Shown here piece by piece: positions 1 through 11,293 of a stretch of 64,000 bases of DNA. The notes under the pieces are model-generated. The model made no database searches. It saw only the letters and a list, made by a program, of their open reading frames with translations, and was not told the DNA's origin. How positions within the stretch are numbered: position 1 is the first letter of the stretch; each line of letters begins with the position of its first letter. The DNA comes from Vreelandella olivaria (GTDB lineage Bacteria; Pseudomonadota; Gammaproteobacteria; Pseudomonadales; Halomonadaceae): positions 4,588,001-4,652,000 of the forward strand of contig AP019416.1 in NCBI GenBank assembly GCA_004295565.1. Direction: 5' to 3'. The position numbers and the translations under genes were made by a program.

Positions 1-988
1 GCTGAGCTCCTCCACCACCGCATGACCGCAGAAGGGAACGTAGGCCTCGGAGTAGCCGCCCTCGTGAACCATCACCAGGCGCCCGCCGCAGAGTCGCTCA
101 GCGGCCTGGCGCAGCGTGTGGGTCATCTCCCGATAGGACTCGCTGGTCAGTAGCATCCGCGCCAGGGGGTCGAAGCCATTGGCGTCGAAGCCGCAGGCGA
201 CGATGATCAGCTCCGGGGCGAAGCGCTCCAGTGCCGGTATCACGAGGCGCTGCATGGCGTGCAGGTAGGCGTCCTCGCCGCCACCGGGCAGCAGCGGGAT
301 ATTGAGGTTGTAGCCGAGGCCCGTGCCGCTGCCGCGATCCTCGGCCCCGCTGTAGCCCGGTGGGAAGCAGCCCTCCTGGTGCAGCGAGATCGTCAACACA
401 TCGTCGCGCTCGTAGTAGATGTGCTGGGTGCCGTTGCCGTGGTGCACGTCCCAGTCGATCACCGCCACTCGCTTTAGCCCGAAGCGCGCCTTGGCAGCCT
501 CGATGGCGATGGGAATATTGGCCAGCGTGCAGAAGCCCATGGCGCGATCCGGTAGGCAGTGGTGGCCCGGTGGGCGCGACAGCGAATAGGCGTTGTCGGC
601 CTCGCCGCGCAGCACCGTGGCCACCGCCTCGATGGCAAGTCCGGCCGAGAGCCGGGCGATTTCATAGCTGCCCGGCCCGATGGGGCGTGGTCGCCCAGTT
701 CGCCGCCGCCCGCATCGCTCAGTGTCTTGAAGCGTGCCAGGTACTCGGCGGGATGAATGCGCCGCAAATCCTCCTCGCTGGCCATGGGAGCCGTGCGAAG
801 ATCCAGAGCCCGGCTCAGCCCCGAGACATCCATCAGGGACTTGAGGCGTCGCTTGGACTCCGGCGACTCGGCCAGCCCCCCGGCGGCGGGGGCTGCACCC
901 AGCCGCCTACCGGCATGACCAGGGCGTGCTGTCCGGCGCTGTGCCACAGGCAGTGTTCATCGAAGAAGAAGGCGGTACGTCGGGTCAT
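1..988 (-). CDS. Histone deacetylase family protein (class II HDAC / acetylpolyamine amidohydrolase-like), left-truncated, frameshifted
   Basis: This is a zinc-dependent amidohydrolase of the arginase/deacetylase fold, which removes acetyl groups from polyamines or lysines. It starts at ATG 988 behind a strong AAGGAG and begins MTRRTAFFFDEHCLWH. Family hallmarks are readable further on: RPPGHH, then DWDVHHGNGTQ carrying the Zn-binding Asp/His, and an HEGGY motif near the window edge. The gene runs off the left end, so the C-terminus is missing. Two single-base losses break the frame: a C5 run (plus strand G, 888-892) and a C4 run (682-685). Adding one base at each restores one continuous deacetylase. 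The substrate cannot be read from sequence. Confidence 0.8.
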
Positions 989-1085
989 GGGTTCACTCCT
1001 TGGGAAGGGGCGGTTCGAGCGCCCCGCAATGTTGTCGAGACGCCTTCGGTAGCCGATGTCTCGAGAGTCATGGGGAATCTCCGGT

Positions 1086-1966
1086 TCACCACACACGGGC
1101 CAGGCGCAGCAGGGCCTGACTGCCGTGGAAGGCGTTGTCGGTATCGACGTTATGCGAGAGGGCCAGCATTACCTGATGGCGGGAGAGAATTGATGGCCTA
1201 GCTCTATGCCCAGTTGGGTATAGAGCTGGCGGTGTCGTCCAGCCCCGACCATCCAGCTGTAGCGCACCGCCTTCGGCATGGATCAAGCGCAGGGCGCCAT
1301 AGGTACTGTCCGTGAGGTCATAGGAGGCGAACGCCTGGAGGCGGTAGAGCGGATCCTGCTCAAGGGTCATGCCCAGGTAGTCGTCGTTGTCACCGTAGAG
1401 TTGGGCTTCGAGGTTGGCCTCCAGAACCCACTTCTCGCCTATACCGCGGGTGTAATTGAACACGAAGGTGGCCCCCAGCGGTTGGCGCCGGGAGAGGTGC
1501 CGGGGTGCTGGCCATCGTACTCGCCCACGGGGAGGGTCAGCATCGTCAACAAGCCGCTGGCGACGCGATCCTCGGGGCGGTCGACGAAGAACAGCGTGCC
1601 GCCCACCTGGGGATCCCCCAGACCACTCTGTCGTTCACGTTCGGCGGCACCGGGCAGGCGGGCATCCACCTCCACCAGAGGCAGGACGAACTGGGGCGTG
1701 CACAGGCGCCCGCAGATATCACTGAACCAAATCTGGCGATAGGCCAGGGCATTGACGTCGAGGCGGGCGTTGCCCTCGGGATCGGCTGCGCCGTGAAAGC
1801 GATTGGCTTGCTCGTTGCCCAGGTAGAGCACGCCTATCGAGGTGCCGGCCGGGGCAGAGAGGAAATCTCTGGCATTGAGATCGGCGGCCTGGGAAACAGT
1901 GGCGCTCAGTGCCAGAGCCGCAGACAGGCCGGTGATGAAGCGTCGTAGCATGAGAGATGTTGTCAT
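1086..1966 (-). pseudogene. MetA-pathway phenol-degradation-type outer membrane protein (PF13557-like), multiply frameshifted
   Basis: The product resembles the transporter-like outer-membrane beta-barrels of the phenol MetA family. It starts at ATG 1966 with a signal peptide (MTTSLMLRRFITGLSAALAL...SQA), followed by barrel-type alternating sequence such as GDPQVGGTLFFVDRP and LTLPVGEYDG. The C-terminal part ends with a typical LSHNVDTDNAF strand. About four small deletions break the frame, near 1472-1476 (C run), 1243-1246, about 1230 and about 1190. Restoring them gives one roughly 290-residue protein. The LuxR-type gene lies immediately upstream on the same strand and may control it. Whether it is truly dead or mis-sequenced cannot be decided here. 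Confidence 0.6.
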
Positions 1967-2075
1967 TGTATAGCCTCTGGTTTGGTCAAAATGCAGGTAT
2001 ACGACACCGTCACCCGTTCGCACGGACGATGGTTGGCATCGTGGGAGTGAAGCGGGGCGCGGGGCCCGGCAGACA

Positions 2076-3053
2076 TCAGCCAGGTGGCGAGCGGTTGAGC
2101 AGAGTGGCCACGCTGGCCTTATCGTGGAGGTCGAGTTTCTGGTAGATGCTGCGTATATGGTGGCGCACGGTGCTGGGGGCGATCGCCATCTCTCGGGCGA
2201 TTTCCTTGTAGGTAAGTCCGCTGCCGAAGTGCTGGGCGACCACCAGTTCCCGTTCGCTGAGACAGGCGAGAGGGCCCAGGCGGCAGACGGTGAGTAGCCA
2301 GAGATCGAGAACCGGAAGGCATTGGATGCTGATCCTGGCACCTTCATAGCCGACCTCGTCCAGGTGCACCGGAAGCGTCGGCCCCTGCCAGTCGGGCCAC
2401 TCATCGCCGAGCAGGTCGCTGAAGCCTCGTTCGGCGCTATGTAGCACGCCCTGGCGGTCGCAAACCGCCAGGGCCAGGTGTGGCTGGCTTTCCAGGCACT
2501 CGCGACGCGCCACCAGCGTCCGGATCTGACTGGCATCCACTGCTATCGAGAGGTGGCTGATCAGGTGGGTCAGTAGCTGGCGCTCCCGCTCGCCGAAGCG
2601 GGCCGAGCCGGGGCGGCGATAGAGCGAGAGATGGTCACTGAGCCGGGTGCGAGGGCTGGTGTGAATCACGCAGAGCAGCTCGCTGAGGTCATGGCGCTCT
2701 CCCAGCCAGGCGAGCCCCGGTGTGGTGGCACGCATGTCGACGATCACCGCCTGGCCCGGCTCGCGGTGGCTACGCTCCACGGTGACGTCCTGATGTTCAA
2801 TGGAGCGCCAGTCGGCCAGATACGTCTCGGGGAGTTCGTAGAAGAAACGGCTGTGCTCCTCGATCCGCCCATCGATCAGTACCGAGCGCCCCCACCAGGC
2901 GCAGTCGAAGGCCAGCAGTCTCTGTAGCCGAGCTAGGGCAGCGGGATGGAAGTCGGGCAGAGGAAGCCTCTGGGCAAGTTGGTTAATGTCCCAGAGCATT
3001 TGGCTGAAGGAGCCCAGTAAGTCGTCAGACGCCACGGCATCGAGCTTGGTCAT
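2076..3053 (-). CDS. LuxR-family helix-turn-helix transcriptional regulator
   Basis: A 325-residue regulator with an intact frame. The C-terminal 60 residues form a clear LuxR/GerE helix-turn-helix: LSERELVVAQHFGSGLTYKE, then an IAREMAIAPSTVRHHIRSIY recognition helix. The N-terminal about 220 residues look like a GAF-type sensory region with no predicted membrane segment. No receiver domain is visible, so it is probably a one-component regulator whose ligand is unknown. It is upstream of the MetA-like outer-membrane gene and the deacetylase on the same strand, with about 110 bp between them. The start at 3053 (MTKLDAVASDD) is the natural one. Confidence 0.8.
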   Translation of the reverse strand: MTKLDAVASDDLLGSFSQMLWDINQLAQRLPLPDFHPAALARLQRLLAFDCAWWGRSVLIDGRIEEHSRFFYELPETYLADWRSIEHQDVTVERSHREPGQAVIVDMRATTPGLAWLGERHDLSELLCVIHTSPRTRLSDHLSLYRRPGSARFGERERQLLTHLISHLSIAVDASQIRTLVARRECLESQPHLALAVCDRQGVLHSAERGFSDLLGDEWPDWQGPTLPVHLDEVGYEGARISIQCLPVLDLWLLTVCRLGPLACLSERELVVAQHFGSGLTYKEIAREMAIAPSTVRHHIRSIYQKLDLHDKASVATLLNRSPPG

Positions 3054-3223
3054 CGTCGGGTACCATTGTTATTAGGGGTGGCCGGGAACCAGAGCCATGG
3101 CACCATCTTAGCCCCACCTGAAAGGGCCTGACATCGTGCAGATGAACGATGCGTCGAGTCGCTTTCTACCCTTGAAGCCGGACAGATCTATACAACGCCT
3201 CGCTGGAAGGCAGGAAACTCACT

Positions 3224-3261
3224 GCCCCTATCACAACGCCTCGGGGCGTTGTGATAGGGGC
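3224..3261. terminator. 17-bp perfect inverted repeat between luxR-type gene and ureG
   Basis: The arms gcccctatcacaacgcc (3224-3240) and its exact reverse complement (3245-3261) enclose a TCGG loop. It lies downstream of the minus-strand urease operon and upstream of the LuxR-type gene. No T-tract follows on either side, so it may be a Rho-independent-like terminator or another structured element. The rest of 3054-3357 shows no recognised gene. Confidence 0.5.
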
Positions 3262-3357
3262 GACTAGCGGTAATGTCGACGGATCAGGCTGGCCAACAAC
3301 GGCACCAGAACCTTGAGAGAGACCAGATCGGAGAAGGTGAACAGGGGCCGCCTTAGG

Positions 3358-3987
<630 letters not shown>

Positions 3988-4058
3988 TGTTCTCTCCTCA
4001 ATAAATAAACTTATTAACGTCTAAGCGATTAACGTCTAGATCGTTAATTTATAAACCA

Positions 4059-4761
4059 TTAACTTCTGAACAGGCGCGAATATTGGGTTTCGTGCAGCGC
4101 GCTGGCGAGGGCTAAACCGGGCAGCACGGGGCCTAGCTCGTCATCCTCCAGCGTCAGCGCTTGATCTACAGCGGACACTAATGCAGGCCGCAGGTGCTCA
4201 ATGACGCGCTGAGCAGAGGTGTGGCCCAGCGGCAGTGCCTTGCAGGCCACCGCCAGCTGGTTCTCCAGCCACGCCCAGGCAAAGCCCAGCAGGGTTTGGC
4301 GAACGGCTACACCACGTGAGTGGGCCGTAAATGCAAATAGCGTTACATAGCCCGCACGAGTCGGCAATAAGGCGGGTAGTAAGTCCTCACTTGGCATTAA
4401 GTCCAGGCTGGTTAATAAGCGCTTAAGCGAGGCGCCCAGGCGACTGTCTTCAGCGGCTAACTCAGCGGTTTCGCGGGTGGCGGCCAGCCACTCATCCCAG
4501 ACAGCTATGGATTCACCCTCTGCGTGGTCAAAGGCTTGATGTAATCGCGCCAGCACTGGCAGCTCGCAGCGGGTTAGGCCATCTTCCAATACGCCATTTA
4601 GCCACTCAATAAGGCTGACTTCATCCCGCACCCAATCAAGTTCAAAGGCGCTTTCCAACCCTTGGGAGAAAGCAAAAGCGCCGATAGGCAGCGCGGGGCT
4701 CACCAGCTGCATAAGCCCTAACAGCGCTAAATCATCGCACTGGCTTTCTGGCGCGGCTGTT

Positions 4762-4784
<23 letters not shown>
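4059..4784 (-). CDS. ureF: Urease accessory protein UreF
   Basis: UreF helps UreG and UreD activate apo-urease and acts as the GTPase gatekeeper. I place the start at ATG 4784 (MSTTMPTETAAPE). Upstream in-frame codons only read the ureE His-repeat in another frame as poly-Thr. The body shows the UreF signature LLGLMQLVSPALPIGAFAFS followed by QGLESA, and ends at SALHETQYSRLFRS. Length is about 241 residues. The start overlaps the end of ureE by 23 bp, so translation is probably coupled. The frame is intact. Confidence 0.95.
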
Positions 4785-5328
<544 letters not shown>

Positions 5329-5363
5329 TGGTATCATCCTTTCGCTATCTATGCGGCTGTGCC

Positions 5364-5504
5364 GGGGTAGGCCTACGAGAGGGCGCTGTGAATACCTCCC
5401 TGTACGCTACTTTTGCCATCTGACCGCCATGGATGGCGGAAATGCCGGAATTGTTGGGAACATTTTCCGGCCATGGCAAAAGACCCTCTCTACGGCCTAC
5501 CCCC
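5364..5504. repeat. Intergenic palindromic repeat element, copy 1 (ureC-ureE)
   Basis: A 141-bp element fills the ureC-ureE gap. The outer arms (5364-5383 and 5484-5504) are imperfect inverted repeats around ggggtaggcc. Inside lie cttttgccat/atggcaaaag (10-bp stem), ccgccat/atggcgg and a ccggaa/ttccgg stem. It contains the core ctgtgaatacctccctgtac, which recurs almost exactly in copy 2 at 7291-7371. It could form a cruciform or an mRNA hairpin. Confidence 0.7.
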
Positions 5505-5534
5505 GTCACCTCGACCTAAGTGCAATAGCCTCAA

Positions 5535-7248
5535 TTAAAATAAATGATAACGCTGGGCCAGCGGCAGCTCGGTGGCAGGCTCGCAGGTCAAAATTTCACC
5601 GTCGCAGCTCACTTCGTAGGTTTGCGGGTCGACGGTCAAATCGGGGCAGGCATCATTCAGCTTCATATCCTGCTTGCGCACCTGGCGCACGTTTTTGCAC
5701 GCCGCTAGCTCGCTGTTCAGCCCCAGAGTCTGTTTGATTCCCGCATCCAGCGCAGCCTGGCTGACAAAGCTGAGCCGGGTTTGGCTGGCCGCACGGCCAA
5801 AAGCGCCAAACATATAACGGTAGTGCACCGGCTGTGGGGTGGGAATCGAGGCGTTGGGGTCGCCCATGGGCGCCGCTGCAATCATGCCGCCTTTGATCAT
5901 CATCGCCGGTTTAACACCGAAAAGGCTGGTTTCCATAGCACCAGATCCGCCAGTTTACCCACTTCGATAGAGCCCACCTCGTGGGCGATACCGTGGTAAT
6001 CGCCGGGTTAATGGTGTACTTGGCGATATAGCGCTTGGCGCGGAAGTTATCGGCGCCCAGGGCTTCATCTTCCGGCAGCAGGCCGCGCTGCACCTTCATT
6101 TTATGGGCGGTTTGCCAGGTGCGGCAGACCACTTCGCCCACCCGTCCCATCGCCTGGGAGTCCGAGGCGATCATCGAGATCACGCCCAGATCGTGCAGGA
6201 TATCCTCGGCGGCGATGGTTTCGCGGCGAATGCGTGAGTCGGCGAAGGCCACGTCTTCGGGGATATTGGGATCCAGGTGGTGGCACACCATCAGCATATC
6301 GAGGTGTTCGTCAATGGTGTTGACGGTGTAGGGCCGCGTTGGGTTGGTAGAAGACGGCAGTACGTAGGCTTTCGAGCAAGCAGTGAGGATATCCGGCGCG
6401 TGACCACCGCCCGCACCTTCGGTGTGGTAAGTGTGGATGCAGCGCTCTTTAAAAGCGGCCAGGGTGTCTTCCACAAAGCCCGATTCGTTCAGGGTGTCGG
6501 TGTGGATCGCCACCTGCACATCGTAGGCATCCGCCACATTAAGGCAGTTATTGATCGAGGCAGGCGTGGTGCCCCAATCTTCGTGCAGCTTAAGCCCCAT
6601 GGCGCCCGCTTGGAGCTGGAGCTCCAGAGACTCGGGCAGGCTGGCGTTCCCTTTGCCCAGAAAGCCGATGTTCATGGGCATATCGTCTACGGCTTGCAGC
6701 ATCTTGCCAATGTGCCAGGGGCCTGGGGTGCAGGTGGTGGCGTTGGAGCCCGTCGCCGGGCCGGTACCGCCGCCAAGCATGGTGGTGACGCCGCTCATCA
6801 GCGCCTCATCCACCTGTTGTGGGCAGATAAAGTGAATGTGAGAGTCGATGCCGCCCGCGGTCAGAATCTTGCCTTCGCCGGAGATGATTTCGGTGCCGGG
6901 GCCAATCACGATCTCAACGTCGGGCTGGGTATCCGGGTTACCTGCTTTGCCAATCGCGGCGATGCGGCCGTTTTTAATCCCCACATCGGCTTTAACGATA
7001 CCCCACCAGTCGAGAATCAGCGCATTGGTGATGACGGTATCCATGACCGTGGCATCGGCGCGTTGGCTTTGGCCCATGCCGTCGCGAATGACTTTGCCGC
7101 CGCCGAACTTCACTTCATCGCCGTAGTGGGTGGCGTCTTCTTCGACTTCGATCCACAGCTCGGTATCGCCCAGGCGCACGCGGTCACCCACCGTGGGGCC
7201 GTACATATCGGCGTAGGCTTGCCGACTGATCTTGTTAACCGGTTTCAT
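5535..7248 (-). CDS. ureC: Urease subunit alpha UreC (two frameshifts near the 3' end)
   Basis: The catalytic subunit hydrolyses urea to ammonia and carbamate at a di-nickel centre. The reading begins [20 protein letters not shown]. It shows the metal-ligand HIHF segment, the carbamylated lysine in GLKLHEDWG (about residue 217) and the flap motif MVCHHLDP. Two single-base losses break it: GG at 5995-5996 (expected [13 protein letters not shown]) and A4 at 5920-5923 (expected LWKPAFFGVKPAM). With both restored the protein has the normal length of about 570 residues. It sits in ureDABC-EFG. The lesions are probably sequencing errors. Confidence 0.93.
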
Positions 7249-7290
7249 GTTCTGACTCTCCTAAAAGATGGAGCCTAGCACCGGGGAGTT

Positions 7291-7371
7291 CATCGCTCAT
7301 GGGACACGCTGTAAATACGTCCCTGTACGCTTGACTGCGGCATCCATGCCGCAGACAGTCCCCGAGCGATG
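7291..7371. repeat. Intergenic palindromic repeat element, copy 2 (ureB-ureC)
   Basis: The outer arms catcgctc/gagcgatg plus gggac/gtccc enclose the core ctgtaaatacgtccctgtac and a perfect ctgcggcat/atgccgcag hairpin. The core differs from that of copy 1 at two positions in about 21. The architecture is the same: core, then hairpin, inside a larger inverted repeat. It lies between ureB and ureC. Confidence 0.7.
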
Positions 7372-7421
7372 CCCTTTCCGGCGCCCAATAGTCTTGCTTT
7401 CGGCGCTTCGAAAACGTGTCA

Positions 7422-7733
7422 CTAACTCTCTAACGCACCCATCACATCGCCGCGGAAACCGTAAATTTCCCGCTTGCCCACAAAAGGAATCAGCGTCACT
7501 TCGCGGGTTTGGCCGGGCTCAAAGCGAATCGCCGTGCCAGCGGCCACGTCCAAGCGAAAACCTCGGGTTTTGTCGCGATCAAACACCAGCGCTGGGTTGG
7601 CTTCGGCAAAATGGTAGTGGGAGCCAATCTGGATCGGGCGGTCGCCGGTATTCGCCACCTCGACGCTAATCCGCTCACGCCCTGCGCAAAGCTCGATATC
7701 ACCTTCTTTTAACTGATACTCACCAGGAATCAT
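7422..7733 (-). CDS. ureB: Urease subunit beta UreB
   Basis: UreB is a structural subunit of the urease heterotrimer. I place the start at ATG 7733 ([16 protein letters not shown]), because AAAGGAG lies about 9 bases upstream. The longer in-frame extension reads only the flanking tandem repeat. The protein is 103 residues, normal for the family. It carries [20 protein letters not shown] and ends GDVMGALES. The frame is intact. It is separated from ureC by a palindromic repeat element. Confidence 0.96.
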   Translation of the reverse strand: MIPGEYQLKEGDIELCAGRERISVEVANTGDRPIQIGSHYHFAEANPALVFDRDKTRGFRLDVAAGTAIRFEPGQTREVTLIPFVGKREIYGFRGDVMGALES

Positions 7734-7755
7734 CTGCTTGCTCCTTTGTTTTGTT

Positions 7756-7850
7756 GTGAGGTGTGAGGAGTAAGATGTGAGGAGTAAAACCACTCACTCC
7801 TAACCATTCACTCCTCACACTTAACCCCCTCACCCCTCACAATTAACCCC

Positions 7851-7856
<6 letters not shown>
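7756..7856. repeat. Low-complexity (t)gtgaggagtaa-type tandem and inverted repeats between ureA and ureB
   Basis: Several imperfect copies of gtgaggagtaa and the inverted ctcactcct / cctcacacttaacccc units fill the 100-bp ureA-ureB spacer. The two orientations could pair in mRNA. The repeat contains no gene. Confidence 0.65.
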
Positions 7857-8153
<297 letters not shown>

Positions 8154-8179
8154 GGGCCTTTCTCCAGAGTAATATCTAA

Positions 8180-9063
8180 CTAGGTTAGCCAAATCCGCGG
8201 TGTATGCGCTTCACGCTCTATCCACCGGGGGCGTAGCAGCTGCCAGGCTTGTTCACATAGCGCCCAGGCTTCGTTGCGCGCGTTGCCCAAATAGCGCAGC
8301 AGCAGTACGCCGTGGCGCACGGTAACCGCCCAACGGGGATTATCCGGTAGGGCTTCACGCAGGGCGTCAATGGCCGCAGGCGCGTCAGCAATGCCCACCG
8401 CCCAGAGCGTCGCCTGCACCGTTGCACCGCCCTGCCCCCAGCGCCCCACGAAACGTGGGTGGAGCGGATCAAGCGGCTGGCGTTCTAGCCACAGCGGTTT
8501 GCCATCCAGGGTCAGGCGGAAGTGCTGCTCGATGCGTCCGGAAACATAGGGTAACTCGCTGGCCGGTCGGCCCAGCGCCATCACTTCCCAGCCCAGGCAG
8601 CGGGCGCTGCCGTGAAGGTCGATTTGGGTGCGCTGCTCGCCTTTAGAGCCATCGAAGGCGATGGTCTCCTGTGGCAGCCACTCAAGGGTGCCGCCGTCTT
8701 CCACACTTAACCGGGTGTGCTGCGCCCAGGCGACGCCCTGACTGTCGGCTTTATAGAGCTTATTGGCGGCTGGGGTCGTCAGCAGTGCATGAGCGCCGCG
8801 CTCAACGTGGGCGCTAATGGTGAGCGCATCGCCGCTGACTAACCCGCCCGGCGGGTGTAGCACATAGACATGGCAAGCCTCACCGCGCCCTTCAGGGTAG
8901 AAAGGGCGCTGCACCCGCAGTGGCCCCTGATGGCGAGCCTGTACCATGCGTGTGGCGCCATAGCGATGAGCAAAGTTGAGCGCTAACGAAGCTGCCCAGC
9001 GGCGGCCAGCATCGAAGCGGTGGCCAGAGGCAACGGGGGGTTGGCGATATCGCTCAGAATCAT
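8180..9063 (-). CDS. ureD: Urease accessory protein UreD (one frameshift near the 5' end)
   Basis: UreD scaffolds the UreDFG activation complex on apo-urease. The family signature [13 protein letters not shown] is clear. An ATG-started frame covers only 8180-8947. The UreD N-terminus continues upstream in that frame as [19 protein letters not shown], with no start codon. It joins ATG 9063 ([10 protein letters not shown]) if the G6 run at 9035-9040 is read as seven. The corrected length is about 294 residues, normal for the family. The start at 9063 puts it about 40 bp from a sigma-54 promoter, supporting it as the first gene of the operon. Confidence 0.9.
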
Positions 9064-9105
9064 GGGTGGCTATCGCTTCCTTACAGTGAGCTTTTCGTTA
9101 ACCAC

Positions 9106-9121
9106 TGCAATTAATGCGCCA
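9106..9121 (-). promoter_or_regulatory. Sigma-54 (-24/-12) promoter of the urease operon
   Basis: On the minus strand the sequence is TGGCGC-ATTAA-TTGCA, matching TGGCAC-N5-TTGCW with exact spacing. Transcription would begin near 9095, about 30 bases before ureD. Confidence 0.75.
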
Positions 9122-9218
9122 AAATGGTGAAAAACCTATTTTGCGGCCTCAGGAGGGCTTGGATCGTCGCAATAGGCCACATAACGCGCGACTAACGCGT
9201 ACTTAGCGCGCACACGCC

Positions 9219-9264
9219 GCACCAAAAAAGAACAGACAAGCACGATACGCACCAAAAATGCGCA
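9219..9264. promoter_or_regulatory. Putative NtrC enhancer half-sites upstream of ureD
   Basis: Two gcaccaaaaa half-sites (9219 and 9249) lie about 100-150 bp upstream of the sigma-54 promoter. The second forms a near-dyad GCAC-N7-GCGC. The spacing suits an enhancer-binding protein. NtrC identity is inferred from the half-site and from the urease function. Confidence 0.45.
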
Positions 9265-9293
9265 TTAACGTTCGCTGCCTACCTCCAGCAACA

Positions 9294-10654
9294 TCACTGC
9301 ACCACTACCCGATCTCGCCCGCTGCGCTTCGCTTGATAAAGCGCCTGGTCGGCCCGCTGTAAGGAGCGGTGATAGTCGGGGTGGCCGTCGTGGAGTGTGA
9401 CTCCCACGCTAATCGTTACGTTTAGCAGCGTATCGGCGCCAGCGAGCATTGGCTCTTTCGCCACAGACTGACGCAAACGCTCAGCAAATAACCGGCTGCC
9501 GTCGTGGTCAGTATTGACCAGCACGATCAAAAACTCTTCGCCACCCATGCGGAACACGTAATCACCGCCCCGGGTGGAGCGGTCAAGGATACTCGCCACC
9601 TGCTGCAGCACGCTGTCGCCTGCGTCGTGCCCATGGGTGTCATTAATCGACTTAAAGTGGTCGATATCGACCATTAACAGCGCAAAACAGTGCTCCGAGT
9701 GGCGGGCGATCTCAATTTCGCGGCTAAGCACCACCGACAAAAACTTGCGGTTGAGCAACCGGGTTAAGCTGTCGCGCCCTGCATCTAAACCGGAGGCACG
9801 TTCCAGCACATCGTCGAGCAGCATCAACACCGTACGGGCGGCGTCACGAATCTCACTCAGCGCCTGGAGCCGTTGGCTAGGGTCTTCATGGAGCAGGACT
9901 GCCAGCCACTCACGATCCACTTGCTGAATATGCCGGGAGATGGTGGCAATCTCCGGGGCGCCCTCAAACGCATGGCACGCTTTATGGAAGTACCACAGAC
10001 CAAAATCGGAATTGGATAACCGCGGCAGTGTGGTCAAATCCTGCTGGGCGGCAACGGCAAACATCAGCATATTTTCCCAGTTCAGTAGCGCCGAACGCTG
10101 GCGTTCACGCTCGTCACCGATGCTTTGAGTAAGAGAAAATAGCTTATACGCCTCTTCGGTGCGCGCATTACGGTCACTGGCCACCGAGTAGGCGTGGCTC
10201 ATAATTTCCATGGCCATATCGATATGGTCGGAGACATACACCGAAGCATTCCCCGGCGACAGCGGGCTTTTGAAGGTGGTGTTGATCTGCTGATAAAACG
10301 CCTGTTTAGCTGCCGCGCCCCGTTAAGCACCAGGTTAACCGGTATATCGATGCGTGCATGCACCTGCCCCACTTTTTCCTGCTGCTCAACCAGGGACGCA
10401 AAATCGGCGTGATCGACGGCAAACATGGCCTTCAGCCAGCGCCGCATTGAAGGGTTTAAACGCTGCTCCACTTGCTCATTGGAGAGAAACAGCGAGGCGT
10501 GCGGGTCTTCCAACATCACCTGATAAAAGTGGTCAGCAAAGTAATCACCGTGGCTCTCTACCAGGGTCTCGACGGCTTGCCGCAACGGTTTAGGCGTGCG
10601 CTCCAGAAGCGTCTGCCACTCGGCGGCGAGCTGATGTTTATCTTTATAGCGCAT
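9294..10654 (-). CDS. dosC: Globin-coupled oxygen-sensing diguanylate cyclase, DosC/YddV type (one frameshift)
   Basis: This enzyme makes cyclic di-GMP from GTP under control of a haem globin domain. The N-terminal part (about residues 10-150) matches the E. coli DosC globin: FLSNEQVEQRLNPSM, and VHARIDIPVN carrying the conserved proximal His. The middle domain has DHIDMAMEIM and SDFGLWYFHKACHAF. The C-terminal GGDEF domain reads RMGGEEF with an RxxD inhibitory site (RGGD) five residues upstream, so it should be active and product-inhibited. The start is ATG 10654 (MRYKDKHQLAAEW). One T is lost from a run (A4 on plus, 10295-10298), splitting the globin from the rest. No partner phosphodiesterase is seen. 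Confidence 0.88.
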
Positions 10655-10800
10655 ACCCCACCTGCTTCTTATTGCTAAAGCAATCAATGTTACAGGCAAA
10701 AATCGCCTGCAACCGAACACAGAACAGGGTTTTAGCGATTAGCCCACTAGAGACCTTCTCTGCTATGTGCATCACTTGACGGCAGCAAATGCATCATGTA

Positions 10801-10812
10801 TATCAATTGATA
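10801..10812. promoter_or_regulatory. Palindromic operator candidate upstream of the xre-res pair
   Basis: A perfect 12-bp palindrome, tatcaattgata, with a further half-site (atcaaat) near 10825, lies 30 bp before the antitoxin start. Autoregulation at such a site is usual for Xre antitoxins. Confidence 0.4.
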
Positions 10813-10843
10813 GCAATTTAAAGTATCAAATGAGGATAACGCC

Positions 10844-11293
10844 ATGGATGTCCATTTCACTCAGTACCAACCACCCAAAGCCTTGGCGTTCAGTTTCTGG
10901 CAACAAATTGGCCTGCCTGCCCGTGGCCGAAAGCTGCATGAGTTATTGCATGAAGGCGTGGAGTACCGGGTTTACCCTCAGCTTGCCAAAGTGTCAGGTA
11001 TTGAGCAGAAAGCACTGGCGAGCTATGTGGACATTCCCCCTGCCACGTTGAGCCGCCGCGCCAAATCGGGCCGTTTCAAGATGGCGGAAAGCGACCGGCT
11101 GTATCGCTTTGCTGAGCTCTTTAAAGCGGCGCTGGATCTGTTTGAAGGCGACGCCGATGGCGCCCGCGCCTGGCTCCTCAAACCTAATGCAGGGCTAGGC
11201 GGGCGCCGTCCTGTCGAAATGAGCGCAACCTCGGCGGAGTATCAAACGGTGCTGAACCTGATCGGGCGGCTGGAGCACGGGGTCTCGGTATGA
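10844..11293 (+). CDS. Xre/MbcA/ParS-type antitoxin (DUF2384) of a RES-Xre toxin-antitoxin system
   Basis: A 149-residue antitoxin that neutralises the adjacent RES toxin. The N-terminal half has an Xre-like helix-turn-helix (LASYVDIPPATLSRRAKSG). The C-terminal half has the MbcA/ParS toxin-binding domain (LYRFAELFKAALDLFEGD, then ARAWLLKPNAGLGGRRPVEM). A GAGG lies 8 bases before ATG 10844. Its stop overlaps the toxin start (ATGA), a classic coupled arrangement. The frame is intact. Confidence 0.92.
   Translation: MDVHFTQYQPPKALAFSFWQQIGLPARGRKLHELLHEGVEYRVYPQLAKVSGIEQKALASYVDIPPATLSRRAKSGRFKMAESDRLYRFAELFKAALDLFEGDADGARAWLLKPNAGLGGRRPVEMSATSAEYQTVLNLIGRLEHGVSV

Noticed and set aside
3224-3261. 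CRISPR repeat or mobile-element end
   Set aside because: It is a single copy with a four-base loop; no spacer series and no target duplication are seen.
6277-7278. Long plus-strand ORF opposite ureC
   Set aside because: It is an antisense shadow of a GC-rich coding gene, with no ribosome site or family features.
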